From the NCBI GenBank assembly GCA_964502525.1, contig CAZCXH010000131.1:1-14116 (forward strand): a DNA stretch of 14,116 nt. The letters run 5' to 3'. A program made the position numbers and the translations under genes. The stretch is from DATLYB01 sp964502525 (GTDB taxonomy: Bacteria > Bacteroidota > Bacteroidia > Chitinophagales > CAIOSU01). The notes beneath the pieces were generated by a model. That model was not told where the DNA came from. It was given only the letters and a program-made list of their open reading frames with translations, and made no database searches. This document shows positions 6,816 to 14,006 of the stretch, one piece after another (positions within the stretch are counted from its first letter, which is position 1; every line of letters starts with the position of its first letter).

Positions 6816-7688
6816 TTATTTGCTCATCACGTGAAGGACAGTTGCGCCCAGCAGCAGCGTGAAAAATACCAGCATGAACGCTCCAATGATTATCATCCAC
6901 CGGCTTGATTTTTCCTTTTCAGCGGGGTAAGCTCTCTCCATCACGTGGACGGTATTGAAATCCTGCGCGGTGATGAGTTGGTACTGATCGAGCAGGTCGG
7001 AGTATTTGGCGAGCCGCTCCGTAGCAAGAACTTGTTTTATTTCCAGCGCTTTTCTTTCCGGCTCATAAGCTTGCTCCATTTGCGCATTGAGGTCGTTCAA
7101 TTCCTTCTGTTTTTGCTCCGTGTGCGTTTGAAGGATTTTCATCATGTTGTTTCTCCCTTCGAGCAGCATGTCTCGGTTGATGCGGTCGCTGGCAGCAACG
7201 GCTTCATTCGCCATCTCAGCCGCAAGTTCTTTATCTGTATCCGTTACCCACACCTCAGCGCCACCGAATTCGTTTTTTAATGCCTTGTAATTTTCTTTCA
7301 GCTCGCTGATAGCAGCCGTGAACGGATATTTGACTTTTTCCGCGTTAATGTTGTAATGTTCGATCAGGTTGTACTTCTGCACGAGATGGGCGAGCACCTG
7401 CCGCGATTGCGCGATGGAGACAAACCGGTCAACATCGGATTTGTCGCCAAATATTTCGAGGTCCATATCAATCGCTGACGCTGCGTCAAAAAGATAGGGA
7501 CGGTCGGTCATTGAAAGGTTGGCAGGGAAAATCACGGCATGAGATTCATATTTCAACGGGAGAATCTCAAATCGGGGATGCGTTACCATATAAGCGCCAA
7601 TCAAAACAAGAACGCTGATGACGGCAATCGGCACGAACCGTTTTTGCAAAGCTTCAATAACTGCTATGAGGTTGAACTGCTTATCCAT
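6816..7688 (-). CDS. Wzz-like polysaccharide chain-length/co-polymerase protein
   Basis: The 290-residue protein has the polysaccharide co-polymerase layout: a short cytoplasmic start, TM1 (about 19-36), a periplasmic domain and TM2 (about 265-287). The periplasmic part includes a helical, probably coiled-coil region (about 174-235), and AYPAEKEKSSR (253-263) precedes TM2, as the proline-containing segment does in Wzz. It should control chain length by working with the Wzy-like protein encoded one base downstream. There is no C-terminal tyrosine-kinase domain, so it is the short form. A strong TACCTTTG -7 box lies 21 bases before the ATG, suggesting wzz and wzy have their own promoter within the operon. 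Confidence 0.85.
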   Translation of the reverse strand: MDKQFNLIAVIEALQKRFVPIAVISVLVLIGAYMVTHPRFEILPLKYESHAVIFPANLSMTDRPYLFDAASAIDMDLEIFGDKSDVDRFVSIAQSRQVLAHLVQKYNLIEHYNINAEKVKYPFTAAISELKENYKALKNEFGGAEVWVTDTDKELAAEMANEAVAASDRINRDMLLEGRNNMMKILQTHTEQKQKELNDLNAQMEQAYEPERKALEIKQVLATERLAKYSDLLDQYQLITAQDFNTVHVMERAYPAEKEKSSRWMIIIGAFMLVFFTLLLGATVLHVMSK

Positions 7689-7708
7689 TGCGGGTTTTTA
7701 GGAATGTG

Positions 7709-7716
7709 CAAAGGTA
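7709..7716 (-). promoter_or_regulatory. Bacteroidota-type -7 box upstream of wzz
   Basis: The minus strand reads TACCTTTG followed by CA, a full match to the TAnnTTTG consensus of the Bacteroidota housekeeping sigma factor. The implied transcript start near 7702 leaves about 14 bases before the ATG at 7688. The -33 TTG element is weak: a TTTTAG lies in about the right place, at the end of the flippase gene. Confidence 0.6.
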
Positions 7717-7740
7717 GAAAATAAAGCTGTGAGAGGATTT

Positions 7741-8991
7741 CTAAAAGGCTTTCCCGAACACCTTTCTCGCTGCGCCAACATGCGCCACCGCGACCAATGT
7801 TTGAGTCAGGAGTGTCGCCACGGTTGCGCCCAGAGCTTTATATTCCGGAATAAGAAATAAATTCAACGTGATATTCAGCAGCATGCCGCCCAGCGCGATT
7901 GCGTTGAGCGCCTTCATGCTGCCGTTTGCGGTTAATAATGTCCCATATACATATACGGTGCAAACACCCGGAAACGAAAGCATCAGCATTCCGAAAATAT
8001 CCGACCAATATCCGTCTGATTGCGGATACAACAGTTGAATGATTTCCCCGCGAAACAAAACGCTGACGGCAACTGTTGTCAGCGCCCCAACCATAATCAG
8101 CGCGAAACTCGTGCGGACTAAACTTTGAACGCTTTCCTTGTTGCTTATCATCCGGGCAAACATCGGCAGCAAGATGGAGGCAAACAGAAATCCCATCATG
8201 TTCGCGGCATCCAGCAACCGGTAAGATGCGGCATAGATTCCGGCTTCCCGCGCGCCATCCGGCAGCATCCGTTCGAGCATCACTCCGTCAACCCGAAAAT
8301 ATATTGCCATCAGCAATCCCAGCAAAGCATAAGGGTAAGTTTTCATTAATATTTCCTTCATCCCGCCAATATTCCAGCGCATCGCAAACGCACCGTGCTT
8401 CATCATGATGATGAATGCGGAAACCGCTATCGTGAAAAGAACGGCTGCCATTTGCGAATAGATGAGCCATTCGATTTTGAATTGCCCTGCCTTGCCGCTC
8501 CACAACAGCCATCCGCAAATGAATATCATCAGCAATTTGTCAAGGACTGATAGCAGACTGTCCGTCTTAAACAGATGCATGCCGGAGATATTGGAGCGCA
8601 GGTAAAGCAGAAACGAAATCAGGATCTGATTCACAATCAGCAGCATCAGCAGGAACAGCTCCGGCTTGCCATAGCCAAAACCGAACGCGCACAGCACGGT
8701 GATGACGGCATAAGCAAGCGAAAGCAGCGCTTTGAGGGAAAGGATATCAGGCAGGTGCCTTTTGATAAAATCATCGTCCTGCGCCACCGCCCGGTTGTTG
8801 AAATTATTGATCCCGAAATCAAGCAGGATTTGAAACAGGATTGAAAAATTGAACAGCGCGAAATACAATCCGTATGCTTCGGAACCAACTGTGTTCTGCA
8901 CCGTGCGGTCAATGCCGAAAATCCAGAAGGGCTTGACTAAAAGGTTGACGAAGAGGAGAAAAGCGAGGTTGGAATAGAAAGATTTTTTCAT
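7741..8991 (-). CDS. Polysaccharide flippase (Wzx-like, MOP superfamily)
   Basis: This is a 416-residue membrane protein with 12 or more hydrophobic segments. It should move lipid-linked repeat units across the inner membrane for periplasmic polymerisation. The start is typical of the family: after TM1 come VNLLVKPFWIFGIDR, then VGSEAYGLYFALFNFS and LLDFGINNFNNRAVAQ, the conserved early region of PST/RfbX transporters. I chose ATG 8991 (MKKSFYSNL), which has AAGGA directly before it. A longer frame back to 9051 would add 20 residues (starting MPFAPLCVLCV) that are only the translation of a dispersed ACGCAAAG repeat. It lies 52 bases upstream of wzz and 69 after the anchored-protein gene. Lipid substrate unknown. 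Confidence 0.88.
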   Translation of the reverse strand: MKKSFYSNLAFLLFVNLLVKPFWIFGIDRTVQNTVGSEAYGLYFALFNFSILFQILLDFGINNFNNRAVAQDDDFIKRHLPDILSLKALLSLAYAVITVLCAFGFGYGKPELFLLMLLIVNQILISFLLYLRSNISGMHLFKTDSLLSVLDKLLMIFICGWLLWSGKAGQFKIEWLIYSQMAAVLFTIAVSAFIIMMKHGAFAMRWNIGGMKEILMKTYPYALLGLLMAIYFRVDGVMLERMLPDGAREAGIYAASYRLLDAANMMGFLFASILLPMFARMISNKESVQSLVRTSFALIMVGALTTVAVSVLFRGEIIQLLYPQSDGYWSDIFGMLMLSFPGVCTVYVYGTLLTANGSMKALNAIALGGMLLNITLNLFLIPEYKALGATVATLLTQTLVAVAHVGAARKVFGKAF

Positions 8992-9019
8992 TCCTTGCGA
9001 CTGTGCAGTGAATATGAAA

Positions 9020-9047
9020 ACGCAAAGTACGCAAAGGGGAGCAAAGG
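9020..9047. repeat. ACGCAAAG dispersed repeat, three units
   Basis: ACGCAAAG (9020-9027), ACGCAAAG (9029-9036) and AGCAAAG (9040-9046) follow one another in the 69-base gap before the flippase. The same word occurs in the inverted element near 328-400. On the minus strand it yields the meaningless leader LCVLCV in gene predictions. Confidence 0.7.
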
Positions 9048-9060
9048 GCAATGTTCGGAA

Positions 9061-10416
9061 TCAAAGCGCATTTTTCAGCATAGAGATGCTGCTGATATCC
9101 GCAGAATAAACCGATGTATTGAAAAAATATTCCCGCGAGCCATTATAGATTGTATTGAAATCAACCGTCTTAAATTCTTCCTGAGGGAAGACTGCAATTT
9201 TGTTATCCGGCATTACCGCCATGATGCTGGTTTGGCTGCCTGATCGCAGGTAAATCTTGTCCCAGTCGCGCACCGTGTAATCCTGAACCGTATTGTCGGA
9301 GCGGTTAATCACATACACCTTCACCTTGTTGATGTAAGGATTGATCTGGGCGGTGAAATCAAATTCGGCTTTTATTTTCACAAACTGCTGCTGGTTGATG
9401 TATTTATCAACGTTCCAGATACCCATTTGGTTAATGCTGAAGGCATTGAGCAGGTCGGCTTCGAGAGCGAGGCGCTCTTCCTCTTTTTTAATCTGCTCTG
9501 CGAGCGCATCATACTCAGCCAGCGTCCGGTTAAAATCTGCGAGGGCTTTGTCATAATCCTCACCTGTCAGCACAGGAGTGACCAGCGCGGAATATTTCTT
9601 TGGCAGGGTTTTGTTTTCATAATCGCGCATCGAAACCTCCGCTGTCAGTTTGTAAAGGTTTTTCGATTTGTCAATCGTCACCACTTTGAGCCTGTCCCAG
9701 CTTACGCGGAGCGTCCATTGGTTATCCATGAACTCTTTGTTTTCAGGAACATCTGCAAGCGCCCAGCGGTATTTTCTGAATCTGGCGATGTCGGGATATT
9801 CTTCATAGTTGGCGTCAATGTCAATGATGATTGGGCCTTCAGGCTTGCCGGGTAAATCGGGAAGCGCTGCCAAATCTTTTTGCTTCCTCTCATTTTCCGC
9901 TGCTGTGGGATTTCCGGTTTCAACCCATTTGTTGTTTTCGTTCAGTTGAAAGATACTGAAGCCATCTGAATTGCGGTAAGCTGCAAGCTCAATGCTGATA
10001 TTTTTCCCTGCGGCAAGATCCAGTTCGCTGCCGCCCTGAAACGCTTTCATCTCAAACATCCCGGCTGATTGCAGAGCAGGATTTTTTTCATCTCCCATAT
10101 TCCCCATCGGGATGCCGCTCAGGAAAATTTCTTCCGGAGAATGAAATTCACGGTAAAGCACTGACACCTCTCCGCACACCGAAAAACCGTCCTCGTCAAC
10201 GAACGCATTTTTAGGAATCATCACATTTGAACCGGTGAAGTGGTGATGTTTTTTCCCTTCTTCCACCCGGAAACTCAGCGTGTCAAAAGGGATGTTTATT
10301 GACAGGGGCGGATCAATCTTGTCGGCATCATGCAAAAACGTAAAGTAGTAAAGCATGAAAGAGCCTGCAACAACCAAAGCGGAAAGCCCGATGTAAATTC
10401 CTTTTTTCATTATCAT
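9061..10416 (-). CDS. Membrane-anchored extracytoplasmic protein of unknown function
   Basis: I do not recognise a named family for this 451-residue protein. A single hydrophobic segment (about 7-27) with lysines before it and no clear cleavage site suggests a signal anchor, leaving the rest in the periplasm. Residues about 55-150 form a beta-rich domain: HHHFTGSNVMIPKNAFVDED, CGEVSVLYREFHSPEEIFLS, then GIPM and SAGMFEMKA. This resembles ZU5-like regions of Bacteroidota surface proteins, but weakly. A charged helix follows at about 285-322 (likely coiled coil), then a beta-rich C-terminus. Starts at 10416 or 10410 (MIMKK) are equally possible. It lies 28 bases after the propeller gene and 69 before wzx, all on one strand, so it may work with them at the envelope; this is inferred from position only. 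Confidence 0.8.
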   Translation of the reverse strand: MIMKKGIYIGLSALVVAGSFMLYYFTFLHDADKIDPPLSINIPFDTLSFRVEEGKKHHHFTGSNVMIPKNAFVDEDGFSVCGEVSVLYREFHSPEEIFLSGIPMGNMGDEKNPALQSAGMFEMKAFQGGSELDLAAGKNISIELAAYRNSDGFSIFQLNENNKWVETGNPTAAENERKQKDLAALPDLPGKPEGPIIIDIDANYEEYPDIARFRKYRWALADVPENKEFMDNQWTLRVSWDRLKVVTIDKSKNLYKLTAEVSMRDYENKTLPKKYSALVTPVLTGEDYDKALADFNRTLAEYDALAEQIKKEEERLALEADLLNAFSINQMGIWNVDKYINQQQFVKIKAEFDFTAQINPYINKVKVYVINRSDNTVQDYTVRDWDKIYLRSGSQTSIMAVMPDNKIAVFPQEEFKTVDFNTIYNGSREYFFNTSVYSADISSISMLKNAL

Positions 10417-10444
10417 TGAAAGTGTGTTTTATTTGACGTGTTGA

Positions 10445-11785
10445 CTATTTCAGCCCGGCTATTTCCCCGCTTGCCGGAATCTTCAAATCATAGCAATACA
10501 AATACCCGTCATAGCACCCGATCAGCATCTCCATTTTCCCGTCAGAATCAATATCAGAGATCAGGGGAGTGGTTTCCGTACCCGATGGAAGCATGAAGTA
10601 TTTCAGTGTTTTGAATGTGCGGCTGTCAATGATTTGAAAAGTGCCGTATTCATTCACCAGTATTAATTGCTTGCTTCCCTTGCCGAGAATGTCGTATAAG
10701 ACAGGTCGTGCCGTCACCGCATGATAACGGCTATAATAGCTTTCGGTTTTAAAATAATCTTCATACGCGATGCTGATTTTTCTCAGATGGCCTGTTTTGA
10801 TATTTAAAACTGCCAGGGTGTCCCTGGTTATAGACAACAGGTTGCCGTTGTGTTCCACCGGAGCATAGTTGATGGAGTAATGCCATGTTGCAGGGTAGGA
10901 TTTTTGAAGAATTCCTTTTTCATTCAACCTCACAATCCGCAGGTCTTCCCTTATCCCGTCTTCTTCACTCCGGTTCCAAAAAAGGTAAATATGCTTGCTT
11001 GATCCGTTGTCAATAACCATTGGCTCATTGGCGATGTACCAGATGGCGCCATGATTAAACTTCCACAGCAGGTCTCCATTCTCGCCATTCAGGGCGTAGG
11101 TGTAATTATCGCGGCAGTTGTAAATAAAATCAGGAACGCCATCGCCAGTGAGGTCGGTAATTGCGGGTTTGGCGACAAAGCCGGAGCCGGCTGAAAAATA
11201 TGCGCCAACCTTGAACACAAAGCGGTTTTCGGTCTTTTCCCATCCTGAAAAATCTTTGATCCTGAAGCTCCAGATTGTTTTGCCGTTGCGCGAATCAAGA
11301 GCGGCTGCCTCCCCGGTTTCAGTTCCGAAAATCACCTCGTTGACACCGTCACAATTAATGTCTGCCAGCACGGGTTCTGATTCCACATCGCCTGACGCGG
11401 GCATCCTCCATATTTTATTACCGCATGTATCATAGCAGAGGAACTCCTCATTGTCATTGCCGAAAAATATTTTCCCCCTGCCGGCAGCGATGCCGTTCAC
11501 GTCCATGTCACCGAGCCGTTCAAAAGCAACGCGGTGAAGGATTTTCCCCGTGGGCGGGTCAATGAAGTACACTCCGTTATTCTTGTCCAGCGCCCAGTCG
11601 CGATAGTGCTCACCGTTGGAACCAACAATCAGCAGACCGTCACGCGAAACGAAATTTGTCTTGAAAGTGACGCCTCCGATTTTCGTTTTCCATTTCAGAG
11701 GAAAATGGTTACGGAATTCAGTAATGTCCTGCGGTATGGCTGAAATGCTTATCAGCAGGGCGATTGAGAGCATCTGTGTTCTCAT
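10445..11785 (-). CDS. Secreted PQQ/FG-GAP-like beta-propeller protein
   Basis: The 446-residue protein begins with a signal peptide (MRTQMLSIALLISISAIPQ). The frame continues upstream to 11848, but ATG 11785 places this signal at the N-terminus. The mature part alternates two blade types. One is PQQ-like (GVYFIDPPTGKILHR, EAAALDSRNGKTIWSF, YTYALNGENGDLLWKF), with the AxD..G..LW pattern. The other has calcium-loop FG-GAP motifs: PVLADINCDGVNE (138-150), PAITDLTGDGVPDF (207-220) and PLISDIDSDGKMEM (407-420). It is probably a seven- or eight-bladed propeller binding calcium outside the cytoplasm. No catalytic motif or sorting domain is visible. As first gene of the run leading to wzx-wzz-wzy, it may bind or organise a surface polymer. 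Alternatives: a plain PQQ-repeat scaffold or an assembly factor. Confidence 0.85.
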   Translation of the reverse strand: MRTQMLSIALLISISAIPQDITEFRNHFPLKWKTKIGGVTFKTNFVSRDGLLIVGSNGEHYRDWALDKNNGVYFIDPPTGKILHRVAFERLGDMDVNGIAAGRGKIFFGNDNEEFLCYDTCGNKIWRMPASGDVESEPVLADINCDGVNEVIFGTETGEAAALDSRNGKTIWSFRIKDFSGWEKTENRFVFKVGAYFSAGSGFVAKPAITDLTGDGVPDFIYNCRDNYTYALNGENGDLLWKFNHGAIWYIANEPMVIDNGSSKHIYLFWNRSEEDGIREDLRIVRLNEKGILQKSYPATWHYSINYAPVEHNGNLLSITRDTLAVLNIKTGHLRKISIAYEDYFKTESYYSRYHAVTARPVLYDILGKGSKQLILVNEYGTFQIIDSRTFKTLKYFMLPSGTETTPLISDIDSDGKMEMLIGCYDGYLYCYDLKIPASGEIAGLK

Positions 11786-12135
11786 AACGAAAAAACGTAT
11801 GGGGAAATTAAATCCGTTATCAAAAGCTCTCAGGGACGGTGGCTTCAATAAAACAGATGAGATGGGAATTTATTGCATGGAACCTGAAGTAAGGTGAAAT
11901 TTTTCATGATTGAGGTTGCTCTTATGCATTAAACGCGGGCGCACCTGTTTGCCGGTGACATCCTCCTGCGCCATTTGAAAGCAGGTTCTGACGGATTGCC
12001 GACACCAGCGATGGGAGAGGCGTAAAAAACAATATTTTACTAATTCAGTCAACAAACTGACTGAATTTACGTAAATTGCGTCAGTTAGCTGACTGAATTT
12101 ATGTTCCTGCTTGCTTTGTCCGTAAAAATGATGCC
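11786..12135. other. Divergent intergenic region before the ATPase gene
   Basis: These 350 bases separate the divergent propeller and ATPase genes. The right 95 bases carry the palindromic array at 12042-12101, listed separately. No TAnnTTTG box is clear on the minus strand. On the plus strand TTGCTTTG (12111-12118) is one mismatch away. A 61-codon minus frame (11870-12055) starts at TTG inside the palindromes and has no recognisable protein features; I see nothing else between 11786 and 12040. Confidence 0.55.
12042..12101. promoter_or_regulatory. Compact palindromic array, possible operator of the ATPase gene
   Basis: Three inverted structures sit side by side: AATTCAGTC/GACTGAATT (12042-12050 and 12059-12067), the perfect 14-bp palindrome AATTTACGTAAATT (12064-12077), and GTCAG/CTGAC (12080-12084 and 12089-12093). 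The 13-bp word CTGACTGAATTTA is directly repeated at 12057-12069 and 12089-12101. The copies are 32 bases apart, about three helical turns, so they lie on the same face of the DNA. The array ends 35 bases before the ATPase start. It has the look of a tandem operator; the binding protein is unknown. Confidence 0.6.
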
Positions 12136-13272
12136 ATGGATTTCATCCAGCGCCAATTGCAGAAAACCATAGAGAAACGGATCGGGGAAAACAAAGCCCT
12201 GCTCATATATGGTACGCGCAGAGTCGGCAAAACCAGACTGCTGAAAGCCATCCGCTCTCGCCATAAGAAGCCTTCCCTGCTCCTGAATGCGGAGGATATG
12301 GAAGTGCAGTCGCTGCTCGCCCGGAGAACCGCAGCCAACTACAGGCGCATCATCGGCCGGCATGAACTGCTGATGATTGACGAGGCGCAGGTGGCGCCTG
12401 ACATCGGCAGGCACATCAAGTTCATGATTGACACTTTCCCAAAACTCACCATCATCGCTACCGGCTCATCCTCTTTTGACCTCATGAACAAATCAGGCGA
12501 GCCGCTCACGGGCAGAAGTTACCAATACACGCTCTACCCGGTTTCACAGGGCGAGCTGTTTCATCATCAGGGCTTCCCTGAAACCTTGCAGCAATTGGAA
12601 GAGCAACTGGTGTACGGCTCGTATCCCGAAGTGATTAACCTGGGCACCGCGGATGAAAAGCAGGCGTATTTAAAATCGCTGATTCATACCTACCTGCTCA
12701 AGGACATCTTTGTTTATGAAACGGTGAAAAACTCCACCAAGGTTTTTGATTTGCTCAAGCTGCTTGCTTACCAGGCCGGCAGCGAGGTTTCGCTGGATGA
12801 ATTGGGCAGAAGCCTCGGCATGAGCAAAAACACGGTGGAGCGATACCTTGACTTGCTGACGAAGGTATTTGTGGTTTTTCGCGTGGGCGGCTTCAGCGGC
12901 AACCTGCGCAAGGAGGTGGTGAAGTCATCGAAGTGGTATTTTTTTGATAATGGCATCCGCAATGCGATCCTCTCTGATTTCCGCGATATTGCCCAGCGCA
13001 CGGACAGGGGGCAACTTTGGGAGAATTTTTGCTTTTACGAGCGTATCAAACGCCAGCATTACCGGGGAAAATTCTGCGGCTATCACTTTTGGCGCACGTA
13101 CGACCGGCAGGAGATTGACATGATTGAAAAAGAAAACACCCGGCTGCGCGCTTTCGAATTCAAATGGGGGATTGCAGCGGCTGCCAAGCAGCCGAAATAC
13201 TTTGCTGAAAATTATCCAAAGGCTTCCTTTGAGGTTATCCGCAGGGATAATTATGCGGAATTTGTGGATTGA
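12136..13272 (+). CDS. AAA+ ATPase with C-terminal DUF4143
   Basis: This is a 378-residue member of the broad prokaryotic AAA_14/DUF4143 ATPase family. The Walker A motif is GTRRVGKT (26-33), Walker B is LLMIDEAQ (78-85), and ATGSSSFDL (108-116) is the sensor region. The GSYPEV motif (161-166) follows. A winged-helix-like segment lies at about 215-250 (SLDELGRSLGMSKNTVERYL). The C-terminal DUF4143 has a nuclease-like pattern: E296 in LWENF, D328 in EIDMI, and E341/K343 in FEFKW. That is the spacing of PD-(D/E)XK folds, but activity in this family is not established. Its biological role is unknown and members occur scattered in genomes, sometimes near defence or mobile loci. Start at ATG 12136; two nearby ATGs are out of frame. 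Preceded by a palindromic array and followed by a hairpin. Confidence 0.92.
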   Translation: MDFIQRQLQKTIEKRIGENKALLIYGTRRVGKTRLLKAIRSRHKKPSLLLNAEDMEVQSLLARRTAANYRRIIGRHELLMIDEAQVAPDIGRHIKFMIDTFPKLTIIATGSSSFDLMNKSGEPLTGRSYQYTLYPVSQGELFHHQGFPETLQQLEEQLVYGSYPEVINLGTADEKQAYLKSLIHTYLLKDIFVYETVKNSTKVFDLLKLLAYQAGSEVSLDELGRSLGMSKNTVERYLDLLTKVFVVFRVGGFSGNLRKEVVKSSKWYFFDNGIRNAILSDFRDIAQRTDRGQLWENFCFYERIKRQHYRGKFCGYHFWRTYDRQEIDMIEKENTRLRAFEFKWGIAAAAKQPKYFAENYPKASFEVIRRDNYAEFVD

Positions 13273-13290
13273 ATTTTGAGTCCACTCTGA

Positions 13291-13312
13291 AAAGCAGCCT
13301 GACGGCTGCTTT
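13291..13312 (+). terminator. Hairpin terminator of the ATPase gene
   Basis: AAAGCAGCC (13291-13299) and GGCTGCTTT (13304-13312) form a perfect 9-bp stem around a TGAC loop, 18 bases after the stop codon. The stem is A- and T-flanked, with ATTAAATT following, so it may work in both directions. The U tract is weak. Confidence 0.75.
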
Positions 13313-13337
13313 ATTAAATTGTCATATTGTAATTTTT

Positions 13338-13485
13338 ATAATACCATTTAGACATTTTAACTGTACTGTGAGTCGGTGGTCACAGTGAGCGGAGTCGAAC
13401 TGGCGCGCAGGCATTCGCGCAATCCTTCGACTCCGCTCAGGATGACAACGCGCACGGTATCAATTAAGAATCTAAATGGTATAAT
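13338..13485. repeat. Nested-palindrome MITE-like element with possible 5-bp target duplication
   Basis: Terminal inverted repeats ACCATTTAGA (13343-13352) and TCTAAATGGT (13471-13480) enclose about 138 bases and are flanked by ATAAT on both sides (13338-13342 and 13481-13485), a candidate target duplication. Inside, GAGCGGAGTCGAA (13387-13399) pairs with TTCGACTCCGCTC (13426-13438) and, past a 3-base mismatch, GTCA with TGAC. GCGCG/CGCGC is nested in the loop. No coding content. The inner stem belongs to a word family common in bacterial spacers (CTGAGCGGAGTCGAAGG). Confidence 0.65.
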
Positions 13486-13566
13486 ATGCGATTTACAACT
13501 TTATTAGGAAGCCGTCTGACCGCTATGTATCAACCTTATTGCCGGCTTATCGGATGAGACTCAAGT

Positions 13567-13701
13567 TTACCCCTCCAGAATAATCTTCCCCTTCCCCGTG
13601 TTCTCCCCGCTCAGGATTCCAGTGCTGCGTTTCACGAATTCAGTGAGCTTGCTGCCCTTCAGCATGTTTTGCGAGAGCAGGGTAAAAATGAAATTGAATT
13701 C
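13567..13701 (-). pseudogene. 3' remnant of an unidentified gene
   Basis: A minus-strand frame ending at TAA 13567-13569 reads FIFTLLSQNMLKGSKLTEF, then VKRSTGILSGENTGKGKIIL and ends in EG. This has the composition of a real protein C-terminus. The GENTGKGKIIL end is reminiscent of medium-chain dehydrogenases (xxTGKIVL), but this is only an impression. No start codon with a proper N-terminus exists, and the bases upstream are occupied by a dyad and promoter of the opposite gene. It is probably what is left after a deletion or insertion. Confidence 0.4.
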
Positions 13702-13719
13702 TTGTAGAAAAAATCTCCA

Positions 13720-13736
13720 GCGACATATTCTGTCGC
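13720..13736. promoter_or_regulatory. Dyad GCGACA/TGTCGC before the small gene promoter
   Basis: GCGACA (13720-13725) and TGTCGC (13731-13736) form a perfect 6-bp inverted repeat around TATTC. It ends 10 bases before the -7 box of the next gene, where a repressor or activator could act. It could also be a REP-like hairpin. Confidence 0.4.
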
Positions 13737-13746
13737 ATTCGGAAAA

Positions 13747-13754
13747 TAACTTTG
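13747..13754 (+). promoter_or_regulatory. -7 box TAACTTTG of the small orphan gene
   Basis: This is a full match to TAnnTTTG. The expected transcript start near 13761 leaves a leader of about 12 bases before ATG 13773. No TTG was found at the -33 position. Confidence 0.45.
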
Positions 13755-13772
13755 TTTTCTAAAATTAATATT

Positions 13773-14006
13773 ATGAGTAACAGCCAAAATGATTTGCTTC
13801 ACAGCACTGAAACTAACACGAATCCGGAAATTTCAAAAAAAGAATTTGCAGTTTTCGGGGGCAGTTGTGCTTACATCAGTTGCAACAGGGTATATTTTGC
13901 TCACTTTGAAAAAATTCCTTCCATTAAGGCGATAGGAAATCTGAACTACAGGAAGGTAATTGATTGGATGGAGAGTGAATACTCGGTGCGAAGGCAAGAA
14001 AAATGA
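13773..14006 (+). CDS. Small hypothetical protein, 77 residues
   Basis: I do not recognise this protein. It reads MSNSQNDLLHSTETN at the start, has a hydrophilic first third, then FAVFGGSCAYISCNRVYFAH with two cysteines, and a basic end (EYSVRRQEK). There is no signal peptide or membrane segment. ATG 13773 is preceded by an A/T-rich leader and a -7 box; the upstream TTG at 13752 overlaps that box and is unlikely. The stop (14004-14006) lies inside the ISAs1 transposase remnant in another frame, so its C-terminal codons may have been created or altered by the insertion or deletion there. It could be a truncated gene or chance open frame. Confidence 0.4.
   Translation: MSNSQNDLLHSTETNTNPEISKKEFAVFGGSCAYISCNRVYFAHFEKIPSIKAIGNLNYRKVIDWMESEYSVRRQEK

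Larger units (their letters stand above)
13273..13772. other. Rearranged spacer after the ATPase gene
   Basis: No intact gene lies here. In order it contains a terminator hairpin, a MITE-like palindrome (13338-13485), the 3' end of a broken minus-strand gene (13567-13701), a short dyad (13720-13736) and a -7 box (13747-13754). The stretch 13486-13566 shows nothing recognisable. Confidence 0.6.

Noticed and set aside
8992..9051. Longer flippase start adding 20 residues (MPFAPLCVLCV...)
   Set aside because: The added residues are the translation of a dispersed ACGCAAAG repeat; family members begin at the MKKSFYSNL-type start.
11786..11848. Upstream extension of the propeller protein by 21 residues
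   Set aside because: It would place a polar segment before a clear signal peptide that starts at 11785.
11870..12055. 61-residue minus-strand frame
   Set aside because: Starts at TTG inside the palindromic array and has no recognisable family; too weak to call a gene.
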